Positions 27,323 to 35,472 are shown, numbered from the stretch's first letter. The stretch is DNA of 64,000 bases from Mycolicibacterium canariasense (GCF_002101555.1 NZ_LQOL01000050.1:62001-126000), one strand, 5' to 3'. Made by a program: numbers and translations. The notes: generated by a model not told the origin, from the letters alone.

Positions 27323-27870
27323 TGCTCGGAGCTCAACGGGGCCAGCCGCTGCTGCGGGCGGCCCTGCGCGGACGCGGCCAGCGCGATGACGATCTCGTCG
27401 GCGTGCGGGGCGTCGGCGACCCGGACCTCGACGGTCTGGTGGTGCGAGCGGATGGTGGCGTCGGTGATGTGTTTGAGCGGGATGTCGAACAGCACACCGG
27501 CCGGCCCGCGCTTCTCCACCGCGGGCAGCAACGTGGTGGCGTTGGCCGCCTTGCGGAAGTGGTCGCCGAACTTCAGCGTGTGGATCAACCCGGAGCCGTG
27601 TTCGATCTCGCCGTCGAGCCCGACGATCGCGGCCTTGCCGTAGGCCTCGGCGGGGGCGTCGAGGGCTTCGAGCACCAGCGGTGCCAGCAGCGCGCCGAGG
27701 TCGGATGCGGTCGTGTCGATGCCCGGGTTCAGGTTCTCCACGAATCCCTGTCCAGCCCAGGGGTTTTCGATCACCGCGGCGACAACGGCGACACGAGCCG
27801 GCGGGTTGACCGCACGGCCGCCCTCGGTGCGGATCTCTTCGACGACGGTGACGATCTTGCGCAGCTTCAT
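27319..27870 (-). CDS. DUF1185 / amino-acid-synthesis (AA_synth) family protein, copy 2
   Basis: 183 residues: MKLRKIVTVVEEIRTEGGR, VAAVIENPWAGQ, AYGKAAIVGLDGEIEHGSGLI and TIRSHHQTVEVRVADAP match the AA_synth family (PF06684 as I recall), whose biochemical role is not established. It is a paralogue of the adjacent gene at 27867 (NPW, GEIEHG and RSHxQTV segments are shared) and overlaps it by four bases, which suggests the two products form one heteromeric protein. ATG at 27870. Confidence 0.85.
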   Translation of the reverse strand: MKLRKIVTVVEEIRTEGGRAVNPPARVAVVAAVIENPWAGQGFVENLNPGIDTTASDLGALLAPLVLEALDAPAEAYGKAAIVGLDGEIEHGSGLIHTLKFGDHFRKAANATTLLPAVEKRGPAGVLFDIPLKHITDATIRSHHQTVEVRVADAPHADEIVIALAASAQGRPQQRLAPLSSEQ

Positions 27871-28469
27871 GGCAGGACACTCTCCAGACTCTTGACGGTG
27901 ACGGCGGGGTCGGTGGTGCGGTCCCCGATCCGGGGATGTGGACGGGGGCCGGTGGATCCGGCGGCGACGATGACCAGTTCGTCGGCGCGCGGGCCGTCCG
28001 GGATCCGGGTGCTCACCGTCTGATAGTGGCTGCGGGTCGCGGCCTGCGTCTTGTGCCACAGCGGGATCACCAGCGGCTCACCGGCTTCCGCGCGGGCGTC
28101 GGCGAAGCAGATGATCGATTCGCCACCGAGGAACTCGCGCATCAGGTTGCCGAAGTAGGGGGTGTGGATGAGCGCGCCACCGTGTTCGATCTCGCCTGCG
28201 GTACCGACGAGGGCCGCCTTGCCGAACGCCTCGACCGCCTCGGCCCCGCCGAGGGCCTCGGCCAGCCGGTCGGTGAGCAGCCGCGCGAGCAGGGGAGCGA
28301 TCCTGGTGGCCTCGGGGGACAGGTCACGTCCGGGGTCGGTACCCACCCACGGGTTGGTGATGACGGCCGCGACGCTGGCCTGTACGGCGGGGTGCGCCGG
28401 GTGCACCCCGGCTTCGGTGACGATCGTCTCCCGGTATGAGACGACCTTGCGCAAGCCCATCTGTTGCAT
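27867..28469 (-). CDS. DUF1185 / amino-acid-synthesis (AA_synth) family protein, copy 1
   Basis: 200 residues, first gene of the minus operon. Family segments are LRKVVSYRETIVTEAG, VAAVITNPWVGTDPG, FGKAALVGTAGEIEHGGALI, FADARAEAGEPLVIPLWHKT and ATRSHYQTVSTRIPDGPRADE. The ATG at 28469 lies seven bases after a TATCGT -10 box, so the message is leaderless; a downstream ATG at 28460 is less likely. Function unknown. The company of a flavin monooxygenase, hydrolase and dehydrogenases points to a small-molecule enzyme rather than amino-acid synthesis. Confidence 0.85.
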   Translation of the reverse strand: MQQMGLRKVVSYRETIVTEAGVHPAHPAVQASVAAVITNPWVGTDPGRDLSPEATRIAPLLARLLTDRLAEALGGAEAVEAFGKAALVGTAGEIEHGGALIHTPYFGNLMREFLGGESIICFADARAEAGEPLVIPLWHKTQAATRSHYQTVSTRIPDGPRADELVIVAAGSTGPRPHPRIGDRTTDPAVTVKSLESVLP

Positions 28470-28476
28470 GCCACAG
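28461..28476. promoter_or_regulatory. Candidate GntR operator at the minus-operon start
   Basis: CTGTTGCATGCCACAG is a near-perfect palindrome covering the transcription start and first codons of the DUF1185 gene. It shares TGTTGCAT with the site at 28616 in front of the BCCT operon. TTGT/ACAA-type palindromes are usual for FCD-class GntR proteins, one of which is encoded at 31151. Confidence 0.55.
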
Positions 28477-28506
28477 ACGATAGTTGGCCAAGTTGTCGAC
28501 GGTCAA
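28477..28506 (-). promoter_or_regulatory. Promoter of the DUF1185-LLM operon
   Basis: On the minus strand TTGACC (28506-28501) and TATCGT (28482-28477) are separated by 18 bases, and the -10 ends seven bases before the ATG at 28469. This predicts a leaderless transcript. Confidence 0.65.
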
Positions 28507-28586
28507 GAAGTGGTGGCCGAAGTCTGCAAAACGCGCATATAGATCAAGGATACGGGGCATCGGCGGGGTCGTGGCGATGGTTCGCG

Positions 28587-28615
28587 TTGACAGCCACTGT
28601 GACTCCACTTACATT
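28587..28615 (+). promoter_or_regulatory. Promoter of the BCCT operon
   Basis: A consensus TTGACA at 28587-28592 and TACATT at 28610-28615 are exactly 17 bases apart. Transcription would start near 28622, about 30 bases before the ATG. Confidence 0.7.
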
Positions 28616-28629
28616 TTGTTGCATACAAG
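28616..28629. promoter_or_regulatory. Candidate GntR operator at the BCCT-operon start
   Basis: TTGTTGCATACAAG carries TTGT and ACAA arms around TGCAT and directly follows the -10 box, overlapping the predicted start of transcription. A bound repressor would block the promoter. It matches the element at 28461-28476. Confidence 0.55.
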
Positions 28630-28650
28630 TCGCCCCGGCAGGAGTTCCTC

Positions 28651-30228
28651 ATGACAGCTGACCTCGGCACCGAGCCGACCACGGAAGTACCGGCACCGCG
28701 ACGGACGGGCCGGCTCGGATCCGTCTTCTGGACCTCCGCCGGCATCTCCGCCGTCTTCGTGGCGTGGGCCGTGGTGTTCACCGACAACCTCAACAAGGTC
28801 ACCACCGCCTCGCTGAACTGGGTGACCGGCAGCTTCGGCTGGCTCTACCTGGTGGTCACGCTCGGGCTGCTGGTGTTCCTGGTCTTCCTCGCGTTCAGCC
28901 CGTACGGCGACGTCCGGCTCGGCAAGGACAGCGACCGCCCCGAGTTCAGCACCCTCACCTGGCTGGCGATGATCCTGAGCGCGGTGATGGGCATCGGACT
29001 GGTGTCCTACGGTGTCGCCGAGCCGATCTCGCATCTGGCCGCGCCACCGCACGGTCTGGCCGAACCCGGCAGCCCACAGGCCGCGGTGCGTGCCATGCAG
29101 TACTCCTACTTCGACTGGGGTCTGCACGCCTGGGCCATCTTCGCGGTGTTCGGGCTGGCCATCGCCTACTCCACCTATCGGATGGGCCGGCGCACCCTGG
29201 TCAGCCAGCTGTTCGTGCCGCTGATCGGCAACCGGGCGAACGGGCCCATCGGCAAGGTGATCGACGTGCTCGCGGTGTTCGCAACGCTGTTCGGCACCAC
29301 CACCTCGCTCGGACTGGGCGCGCTCCAGGTCAACAACGGTCTGTTCACCCTGTTCGGTATCCCGGTCAACAACGTCGCCCAGGTCATCATCATCGCCGCC
29401 GTGACGGCCGTGTTCACCATGTCCGCGGTGACCGGCGTCAGCAAGGGCATCAAGTTCCTCAGCCAGGGCAGCACGGTGATGGCGGTTGCGCTGTTCGTGT
29501 TCATGCTCGTCGTCGGACCGACCGTCTTCATCGCCAACCTGTACATCGAGTCACTGGGCACCTGGGCCACCGACTTCTTCCGGATGAGCCTGCAGGGCAC
29601 CGCCTTCGGTGATCTGGAATGGATGCAGTGGTGGACCTATTTCATGCTGGCGTGGTGGGTGTCGTGGGGCGCCTTCGTCGGGGTGTTCCTGGCCCGGATT
29701 TCCAAGGGCCGCACCGTCCGTGGGTTCATCGTCGGTGTGCTGGTGGTCCCGAGCGTGGTGTTCTTCACCTGGTTCACCGTGTTCGGTGGAGCCGCCATCC
29801 ACATCGACATGTTCGAGGGCGGCGATATCGCCAAACAGACCGCCGCCGACATCAACAGCGCGTTCTTCGCGACGCTGGCCCACTTCCCGCTCGCCTCGGT
29901 GACATCGGTGGTGGCCATCCTGTTGGTGCTGATCTTCTTCATCTCCGGCGCGGACGCCAACACCTACGTGCTGGGCATGATGACCAGTGACGGCACACTG
30001 ACGCCACGGCGCGGCGTCCTGATCCTGTGGGGTGTGCTGACCGGGATCACCGCCGTGGTGCTGATGTTCGCCGGCGGCCTCAACGCCTTGCAGAACACCG
30101 TGATCGTCGCTTCGCTGCCGTTCCTGATCATCATCGCGTGCCTGGCGGTGTCGTTCTGGAAGGACCTCATCGCCGACCGCAAGCACACCGCACCCGAGAC
30201 GCCCATCGCTGATCTCATCGACGACTAG
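28651..30228 (+). CDS. BCCT-family transporter
   Basis: 525 residues with about twelve membrane segments. SAVMGIGLVSYGVAEPISHL and MQWWTYFMLAWWVSWGAFVG, with FLARISKGRTVRGF after it, are family signatures of betaine/carnitine/choline transporters; the second contains the Trp-rich substrate helix. It is the first gene of the plus operon with the SnoaL-like protein, flavin reductase and GntR regulator, so it probably imports the compound degraded by the divergent operon, perhaps a charged N-containing molecule. ATG at 28651 follows CAGGAG. Confidence 0.94.
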   Translation: MTADLGTEPTTEVPAPRRTGRLGSVFWTSAGISAVFVAWAVVFTDNLNKVTTASLNWVTGSFGWLYLVVTLGLLVFLVFLAFSPYGDVRLGKDSDRPEFSTLTWLAMILSAVMGIGLVSYGVAEPISHLAAPPHGLAEPGSPQAAVRAMQYSYFDWGLHAWAIFAVFGLAIAYSTYRMGRRTLVSQLFVPLIGNRANGPIGKVIDVLAVFATLFGTTTSLGLGALQVNNGLFTLFGIPVNNVAQVIIIAAVTAVFTMSAVTGVSKGIKFLSQGSTVMAVALFVFMLVVGPTVFIANLYIESLGTWATDFFRMSLQGTAFGDLEWMQWWTYFMLAWWVSWGAFVGVFLARISKGRTVRGFIVGVLVVPSVVFFTWFTVFGGAAIHIDMFEGGDIAKQTAADINSAFFATLAHFPLASVTSVVAILLVLIFFISGADANTYVLGMMTSDGTLTPRRGVLILWGVLTGITAVVLMFAGGLNALQNTVIVASLPFLIIIACLAVSFWKDLIADRKHTAPETPIADLIDD

Positions 30229-30236
30229 GAGACTCC

Positions 30237-30665
30237 ATGCCCGACAACGAATCCCGGCGCAACCGCATCCGGGCCGCCTGGGCGGCCGCGTGGGATCGCG
30301 GCGAGGTGGACGCCATCGACGAGCTGTTGGCCGACCGGTACCGGCGCATCGGTGCCAACGGCACCGGCCTCGGCCGGGAAGAATTCAAGGCGTCGATCAC
30401 CGCGACGCGCACCGCGTTCCCCGACCTGCTCACCGTCATCGACGACATCGTCGTCGAGGGCGACCGGGCCGCCGTGCGCTGGCACAGCACCGGCAGCCAT
30501 GAGCACTCCTTCCTCGGGGTGCCCGCCACCAAGCGCACGGTGCGGGTCAGCGGTGCCACCTTCGCCCGGTTCGACGGCGAGCACATCGTGGAAGAGCACG
30601 TCACCTGGGACCCGCGGACCCTGCTGACCGCACTCGGCATCATCGCGGTGGGACAAGACCGGTGA
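30237..30665 (+). CDS. SnoaL-like ester cyclase/NTF2-fold protein
   Basis: 142 residues. IRAAWAAAWDRGEVDAIDEL, FKASITATRTAFPDLLTVID, VRWHSTGSHEHSFLGVPATK and FDGEHIVEEHVTWD form the NTF2-like cone of SnoaL proteins. Members act as cyclases, hydratases or binding proteins in catabolic operons. It is eight bases after the BCCT stop and overlaps the reductase start (GTGA). Substrate unknown. Confidence 0.85.
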   Translation: MPDNESRRNRIRAAWAAAWDRGEVDAIDELLADRYRRIGANGTGLGREEFKASITATRTAFPDLLTVIDDIVVEGDRAAVRWHSTGSHEHSFLGVPATKRTVRVSGATFARFDGEHIVEEHVTWDPRTLLTALGIIAVGQDR

Positions 30666-31147
30666 CCGATGCCGACCTGATGAAACAGGTGAACCGTCGA
30701 TTCGTCACCGGGGTGACCGCCGTGACCGCACGCGACGGTGAGCTGCCGCGCGGGCTCGCGGTCAACGCGTTCGCCAGTATCTCGCTTGATCCACCGACGG
30801 TCATGGTCGCCGTGCAGCACACCTCGTCGACGCATGAATGCCTGTTTCGCGCAGAACATCTGGCCATCAACATCCTGTCCACCGACCAGCTCGACGTCGT
30901 CACCCGGTTCGCCACCAAATCGGATGACAAATTCGCGGGTCTGGACTGGCGGCCCGGACCGCACGGCAGCCCACTTCTGGGCCGCAGTGCCGCCGCGATG
31001 GAGGTCCGCATCCTGGAACGACTGCAGGCCAGCACGCACACCGTGTTCATGTGCCGGGTGGTCCACGCCGAGGTGGCCGACCTGCACCCGATGGTGTACA
31101 GCGCCGGTAAGTTCTTCGACGGCGGCAACCTGGCCGCACTGTCGTAG
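30662..31147 (+). CDS. Flavin reductase-like FMN-binding protein
   Basis: 161 residues of the HpaC/flavin-reductase domain: QVNRRFVTGVTAVTARDGE, GLAVNAFASISLDPPTVMV, HECLFRAEHLAINIL and a C-terminal PMVYSAGKFFDGG. It would reduce free FMN with NAD(P)H and supply it to a monooxygenase; the LLM enzyme at 23866 is the obvious partner across the divergent promoter. GTG at 30662 is coupled to the preceding stop. Confidence 0.9.
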   Translation: MTDADLMKQVNRRFVTGVTAVTARDGELPRGLAVNAFASISLDPPTVMVAVQHTSSTHECLFRAEHLAINILSTDQLDVVTRFATKSDDKFAGLDWRPGPHGSPLLGRSAAAMEVRILERLQASTHTVFMCRVVHAEVADLHPMVYSAGKFFDGGNLAALS

Positions 31148-31150
31148 GGA

Positions 31151-31813
31151 GTGGCGGTGAGCTCGAACGGTTCGATCCAAGGCCGGTTGATCGAGGAGAT
31201 CCGGCGCCGGATCATCGCCGGCGAGATCGCGCCCGGCGTCAACATCTCCGAACTGGCCATCGCCGAGGAGTTCGGCGTCTCCCGCACTCCGGTACGCGAG
31301 ACGTTCAAACAGCTGCAGACCGAAGGACTCATCGAGATCCGGCCCCGGGTCGGCACATTCGTCACCACCCCGTCGCGCCGGGAGATCACCGAACTGTTCG
31401 AGATGAAGGAACTCCTGGAGGGCGCGGCGGCCAGGCTGCTGGCCCAGCGGGGGCGCGTGCCGGAGGTGGACAAGCTGGAGGACAACCTCCGACGGGCCGA
31501 TGACGCCGTCGCGCATGATGACCGCGCGCGGTATGCCGAACTCGTCGAGGAATTCCACGACCTGCTGATCATCGGTGCCGACAACCGCAAGCTCGAAGCG
31601 CACTACCGCATGCTGATGAACCAGCTGGCCTATGCACGCCTGGTGCACACCTCCCTGAGCCAGCCGGGTCGGCCCCTGCAGTCCGACCGGGAACACCATG
31701 TGGTGCTGGATCTCATCCTGGCCAAGGACGGTGACAGCGCCGAACGGGTGATGCGTGAGCATGTGCGGGCCAGCCGGCAGGCGCTGCTGGCCGGTCTCGG
31801 CGACTCGATCTAA
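31151..31813 (+). CDS. GntR-family (FCD) transcriptional regulator
   Basis: 220 residues. The winged helix is PGVNISELAIAEEFGVSRTP followed by VRETFKQLQTEGL; the FCD ligand domain carries metal-site residues in AELVEEFHDLLI, HYRMLMNQLA and SDREHHVVLDLILA. It closes the plus operon and probably represses both divergent promoters at 28461-28629. GTG at 31151 (used) or GTG at 31157, which has better spacing from GGGAG, may be the start. Its stop overlaps that of the frameshifted regulator (CTAA shared on both strands). Confidence 0.92.
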   Translation: MAVSSNGSIQGRLIEEIRRRIIAGEIAPGVNISELAIAEEFGVSRTPVRETFKQLQTEGLIEIRPRVGTFVTTPSRREITELFEMKELLEGAAARLLAQRGRVPEVDKLEDNLRRADDAVAHDDRARYAELVEEFHDLLIIGADNRKLEAHYRMLMNQLAYARLVHTSLSQPGRPLQSDREHHVVLDLILAKDGDSAERVMREHVRASRQALLAGLGDSI

Positions 31814-32693
31814 CCGACCGCTCGACCGTCACCCCCAGCCGGACAGGGGCCCTGAGCCCGCGCCTGCCCCCGGCCGGGACGGTTCGAGCCGAGAAGGTCG
31901 ATCGCCCGGGCCGACGGTGATCCCGGTTCGGGCGTGTAGGTGACGAGGGTCTGATTCGGTGACGCCGGGGTGCTCCAGGCGATGAAGGTGAGGTCGATGT
32001 CGCCGATATCGGGATGCCGCAGCTGCATCACGCCGGTCGACTTGGCGTAGACATGGTGGTTGCTCCAGTACCGACGAAACGCCGGGCTGTGCGTGGACAA
32101 CTCGCCGACCAGCGCGGTCAGTCCGGCATCGTCCGGGTTCCGGCCTGCCGCCATCCGCAGCATGCCGACGGTATCGCGTGCCGACGCCTCCCAGTTGCGG
32201 TGCCGGGCGGCTAGTTCGGCGTCACGGAACAGCAGCCAAGCGGTGTTCCGCTCGCGGATCGGTCGAGCCGTGAAATCGGTGAACACGATACCGGCGAGAG
32301 CGTTCCATCCGATGACATCCGTGTTGGCGGTCATGACCAGCGCGGGCACCGTCAGGGTGCCGAGGAACATCCGCGTCAGAGCGCTGAGTTGTTCACGAGT
32401 TGCGCGGGGCCGATCGTGACGCGGGCGGGCGAGGTCGCGAAGATGTTCACGCTGGGGCTCGTCGAGTAACAGCGCCCTCGCGATGGCCTCGAGCACCGTC
32501 TCCGATGGCGGCCGGCGCGGCCCTGCTCCAGCCGTATGTAGTAGTCGGTGGACAGGCCGACCAATGCGGCGACCTCTTCCCTGCGTAACCCGGGAACACG
32601 CCGGCGCGCACCGCTGGGCGGCAACCCGACCGCTGTCGGCGACACCGCCGCCCGACGGGCCTGCAAGAACGCGCCCAGTTCGACATTGCGCAT
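31810..32693 (-). pseudogene. XRE regulator with MmyB-like ligand domain, frameshifted
   Basis: The ATG at 32693 opens a frame with MRNVELGAFLQARRAAVSP, LRREEVAALVGLSTDYYIRL and EQGRAG, the standard N-terminus of this regulator family. The remainder (PPSETVLEAIARALLLDE, VIGWNALAGIVFTDF, RRYWSNHHVYAKSTGVMQLR) continues in a different frame to the stop at 31810. The break is at about 32505-32520, where one base appears missing compared with the expected EQGRGP-like junction in a CCGCGCCGGCCG tract. It may be a true pseudogene or a sequencing error. All family domains are otherwise present. Confidence 0.8.
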
Positions 32694-32810
32694 GCCCCAT
32701 CATCACGCCGCGGGGCGCGGGTGACCATAGGTCTGGTTGTACCCCGGTTCGGGACACCCCTGGCACCGCCGGGTCTGGAACCGCCCAGCGGTCGCGCTGA
32801 CGATGGTGTG

Positions 32811-33488
32811 ATGACCAACGACCACGCGATACCCGGCGGCTCGGCGTCCTCTGCAGCCGCCACCCCAGCAACGGCGCACCACAGTTCCGTCCCTGATTCC
32901 AGGGTGCCGCGCATCCCCACCCACGCCGAGGCGCGGGCGAATCCGGAGATCCTGCGACGTTTCAACGCGGCGGTCGTGGAGGAATTCGAGTCGAATGGAG
33001 GAAGGGTCGGTGGCCCCTTTGCGGATTCGCATGTCCTGCTCTTGACGATGACGGGCGCCAAGTCAGGCCGGCGGCGCCGAACGCCCTTGGAGTACTTCAC
33101 TGTCGATGGCCGGATGTACATCGTCGGCACCAGAGGTGGGGCGCCGCAGCACCCGGCATGGGTTCACAATCTTCGGGTGAACTCCGCCGTACGCGTCGAG
33201 GTCGGCACGCAGGCATACGACGTCGTCGCCGACGAGATCACCGGCGATGAGCGCGAGGCGATCTGGGCGAAGATGATCGAACGCTGCCCCCGCATCGGCA
33301 CGTACCCCAAACCCGAACGGGTCATCCCGGTGTTCGAACCCGCGAAAGGTGTGACTCCGGCAGTGATTCGCGCCTCGCCACCGGTTCTGATTCGCGGCTC
33401 GCCACCGGTTCTAATTCGCGGCTCGCCGCGGTGTCTCAATTCGCGGCTCGCCGCGGTGCACCCAGGCGTTCGGTGCGCAACCGCGTGA
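32811..33488 (+). CDS. Deazaflavin (F420)-dependent nitroreductase-family protein (DDN-like)
   Basis: 225 residues. After a disordered Ala/Thr-rich N-terminus, the split-barrel core has VLLLTMTGAKSGRRRRTPLE, YIVGTRGGAPQHPAWVHNLR, VRVEVGTQAYDVVADEITGD and CPRIGTYPKPERVIPVFE, the DDN family pattern that binds F420H2. The normal family end is near VFEPAK; the last 45 residues come from 24-bp repeats (PPVLIRGS units) and a tail overlapping gatD on the other strand by 53 bases. ATG at 32811 is chosen; frame start 32721 is unlikely. Confidence 0.85.
   Translation: MTNDHAIPGGSASSAAATPATAHHSSVPDSRVPRIPTHAEARANPEILRRFNAAVVEEFESNGGRVGGPFADSHVLLLTMTGAKSGRRRRTPLEYFTVDGRMYIVGTRGGAPQHPAWVHNLRVNSAVRVEVGTQAYDVVADEITGDEREAIWAKMIERCPRIGTYPKPERVIPVFEPAKGVTPAVIRASPPVLIRGSPPVLIRGSPRCLNSRLAAVHPGVRCATA
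33365..33461. repeat. Four 24-bp tandem repeats spanning two convergent gene ends
   Basis: Units at 33365-33388, 33389-33412, 33413-33436 and 33438-33461 share the core ATTCGCGGCTCGCC. Units 1 and 2 differ at one base; units 3 and 4 end in GCGGTG variants. On the plus strand they encode PPVLIRGS-type repeats in the DDN-like protein, and on the minus strand the last residues and stop codon of GatD. Confidence 0.9.
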
Positions 33489-34152
33489 CCTCCGGTAGGT
33501 CCAGCGGCGGCAGGTCGCCGACGACCCGGCTGAGCAGGTGATCGGCCAGCTGCGGATTGCGGGCCAGGCACGGCCCGTGCAGATAGGTGGCCACGATGCT
33601 GCCCTGCACCGCACCGTCGAAACCGTCGCCCAGGCGGTTGCCCGCCCCCTTGGTGACTCGGGCCAGCGGTCGTGCAGCCGACCCCAAAATGGTTCCACCA
33701 CGGTGGTTTTCGAAACCGGTGAGAGGGTCGGTGAGGCCGTCGACCAGGGGCTCGGAAGTCACCTCGCCGATGGTGCGGGCCTGCTGCGGGGAGGTGGTGA
33801 CATCCAGCACGCCCACCCCGTCGACCCGCTCACCGGCCGAGGTCTCATACCAGTGCCCGAGCACCTGGATGGCGGCGCAGATGGCCAGCACCGGGGCGCC
33901 GCGCGATACCGCACGCTGCAAGCCCGGATGGCGGATCAGGTGTTTGGTGGCCAGCCGCTGCGCGTAATCCTCGGCGCCGCCGAGCGTGTACAGATCCAGC
34001 GACTCGGGCACCGGATCGTCCAGCGTGATCTCCACGATCTCCGCGTCGATCCCGCGCAACCGCAGCCGCTGCCGCAGCACCACCGCGTTGCCGCCGTCGC
34101 CGTAGGTGCCCATCACGTCGGGCAGCACCAACCCGATCCGGACCGTCGTCAC
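33436..34152 (-). CDS. gatD: Lipid II isoglutaminyl synthase, glutamine amidotransferase subunit
   Basis: 238 residues, class I glutaminase (CobB/CobQ type). The catalytic cysteine is Cys92 in VLAICAAIQVLGHWYE and the histidine is in IVATYLHGPCLARNP. With MurT it amidates the alpha-carboxyl of D-Glu in lipid II to D-isoglutamine. GTG at 34152 is read from GAGGAG about five bases upstream, within an ACGCGAGGAGCAA motif. MurT lies 19 bases upstream. The C-terminus (PRRAAN) is formed by the tandem-repeat tract and is probably variable. Confidence 0.94.
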   Translation of the reverse strand: MTTVRIGLVLPDVMGTYGDGGNAVVLRQRLRLRGIDAEIVEITLDDPVPESLDLYTLGGAEDYAQRLATKHLIRHPGLQRAVSRGAPVLAICAAIQVLGHWYETSAGERVDGVGVLDVTTSPQQARTIGEVTSEPLVDGLTDPLTGFENHRGGTILGSAARPLARVTKGAGNRLGDGFDGAVQGSIVATYLHGPCLARNPQLADHLLSRVVGDLPPLDLPEVTRLRTERLGAPRRAAN

Positions 34153-34171
34153 ATTGCTCCTCGCGTGCGCG

Positions 34172-35398
34172 TCATGACAGCCGCCGGTTCAGCTGCAGGA
34201 ACGCGGTGTAATTGGCGATCACCTCGACGTGACCCGGGGGACACGATGCGATGGCGGCGACGGTGTCATGCACCAGGGTGTGCTCGACACCGGCGTAGCC
34301 CAGCCGGACCGCCAGATCCGTGCCGCGTTCCCCGGCGGCCACCACCTGCGTCGACTCGAAATGTTCGAACCGCACGTCCCACAACCAGGACAGGTCTTCC
34401 CCGTCGGGCACCTGCCCGTTGACCGAAATCACCACTCCGGCGGCATCTTTGTCGATCATCGACAATGCCTCCTGCCAGCCCGCCGGATTCTTGGCCAGCA
34501 GCAGCCGCGCGGTGTGATCCCCCACCCGGACCGTGCGATACCGCCCGGCGACCTCGTCGACGGTGGACACCGCCGCCACCGCCCGGGCCGGATCGGCGCC
34601 GAGGGCCACCGCCGCGGCGACGGCCTGGGTGGCGTTGCCGCGATTGACCGCACCGGGCAACGCCAGCCGCATCGGATGCGAAAAGCCGTCCGGTCCATAG
34701 ATGTTCGTTTCGTCGAACCACCACTGCGGGCTGGGCCGTTTGAAGGCAGGGGTTCCCGTCGAATACCAGTCGACGCCGTCGCGCACGATGACCTCGCCGG
34801 ACCGCGGGCAGCTCACCGAGTCCTGGGCCCAGCCACCACCGGCGGCCACCCACACCACGTTCGGGCTGTCGTAGGCGGCCGAGGTCATCAACACGTCATC
34901 GCAATTGGCGACGATCACCGCGCCGGGATGACGAGCCAGCCCGGCCCGCAGCGTGCGTTCGATGTGATTGATCTCGCCGACCCGGTCGAGCTGATCGCGG
35001 GACAGGTTCAACAACACGACCACCGCGGCATCGACGGCATCCAGAACATGCGGGACGTGCATCTCGTCGACTTCCAGCGCGGCCAGCTCGGCGTGCCTGG
35101 CGCCGGCCAGTGCGGCCACCAGGCCGGCGTCCATGTTGGCGCCCTCGGAATTGCTCGAGACCGGTCCCAGCGTGGCCAGTGCCGCCGCCGTCATCCGGGT
35201 GGTGGTCGATTTGCCGTTGGTGCCGGTGATCACCACCGAGCGACGACCGGCCCCGAGCTGCCTCAGGATCGAGCGGTCCAGCGTCATCGCCACCAGGCCG
35301 CCGATCATCGCACCGGCCCCGCGGCCGGTGACCCGCGACGCCCAACGCGCCGCCGCGCCGGCGCGCAGTGCCAGCTTTCCCCGAGTGGTGACGACCAT
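34172..35398 (-). CDS. murT: Lipid II isoglutaminyl synthase, Mur ligase subunit
   Basis: 408 residues. The ATP-binding Mur ligase motif is VVITGTNGKSTTTRM, with VVVLLNLSRDQLDRVGEI and the central-domain GPDGFSHPMRLALPGAVNRG following; a C-terminal DUF1727 domain contacts GatD. In most MurT proteins a Cys4 zinc ribbon interrupts the central domain. Here the equivalent stretch (DSVSCPRSGEVIVRDGVDWY) keeps only one cysteine, so zinc binding is doubtful. ATG at 35398 is used; the frame to 35455 is a non-conserved extension. Confidence 0.94.
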   Translation of the reverse strand: MVVTTRGKLALRAGAAARWASRVTGRGAGAMIGGLVAMTLDRSILRQLGAGRRSVVITGTNGKSTTTRMTAAALATLGPVSSNSEGANMDAGLVAALAGARHAELAALEVDEMHVPHVLDAVDAAVVVLLNLSRDQLDRVGEINHIERTLRAGLARHPGAVIVANCDDVLMTSAAYDSPNVVWVAAGGGWAQDSVSCPRSGEVIVRDGVDWYSTGTPAFKRPSPQWWFDETNIYGPDGFSHPMRLALPGAVNRGNATQAVAAAVALGADPARAVAAVSTVDEVAGRYRTVRVGDHTARLLLAKNPAGWQEALSMIDKDAAGVVISVNGQVPDGEDLSWLWDVRFEHFESTQVVAAGERGTDLAVRLGYAGVEHTLVHDTVAAIASCPPGHVEVIANYTAFLQLNRRLS

Positions 35399-35472
35399 CC
35401 GCTGAATTTTAGGGGCCCGACACGCACGGCTGCGATCGGCGTGTTGTCGGACCACCGTGTCATCCTCGAACC

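Noticed and set aside
33365..33461. Attachment site or transposon end
   Set aside because: The units are simple tandem repeats with no integrase, transposase or target duplication nearby.
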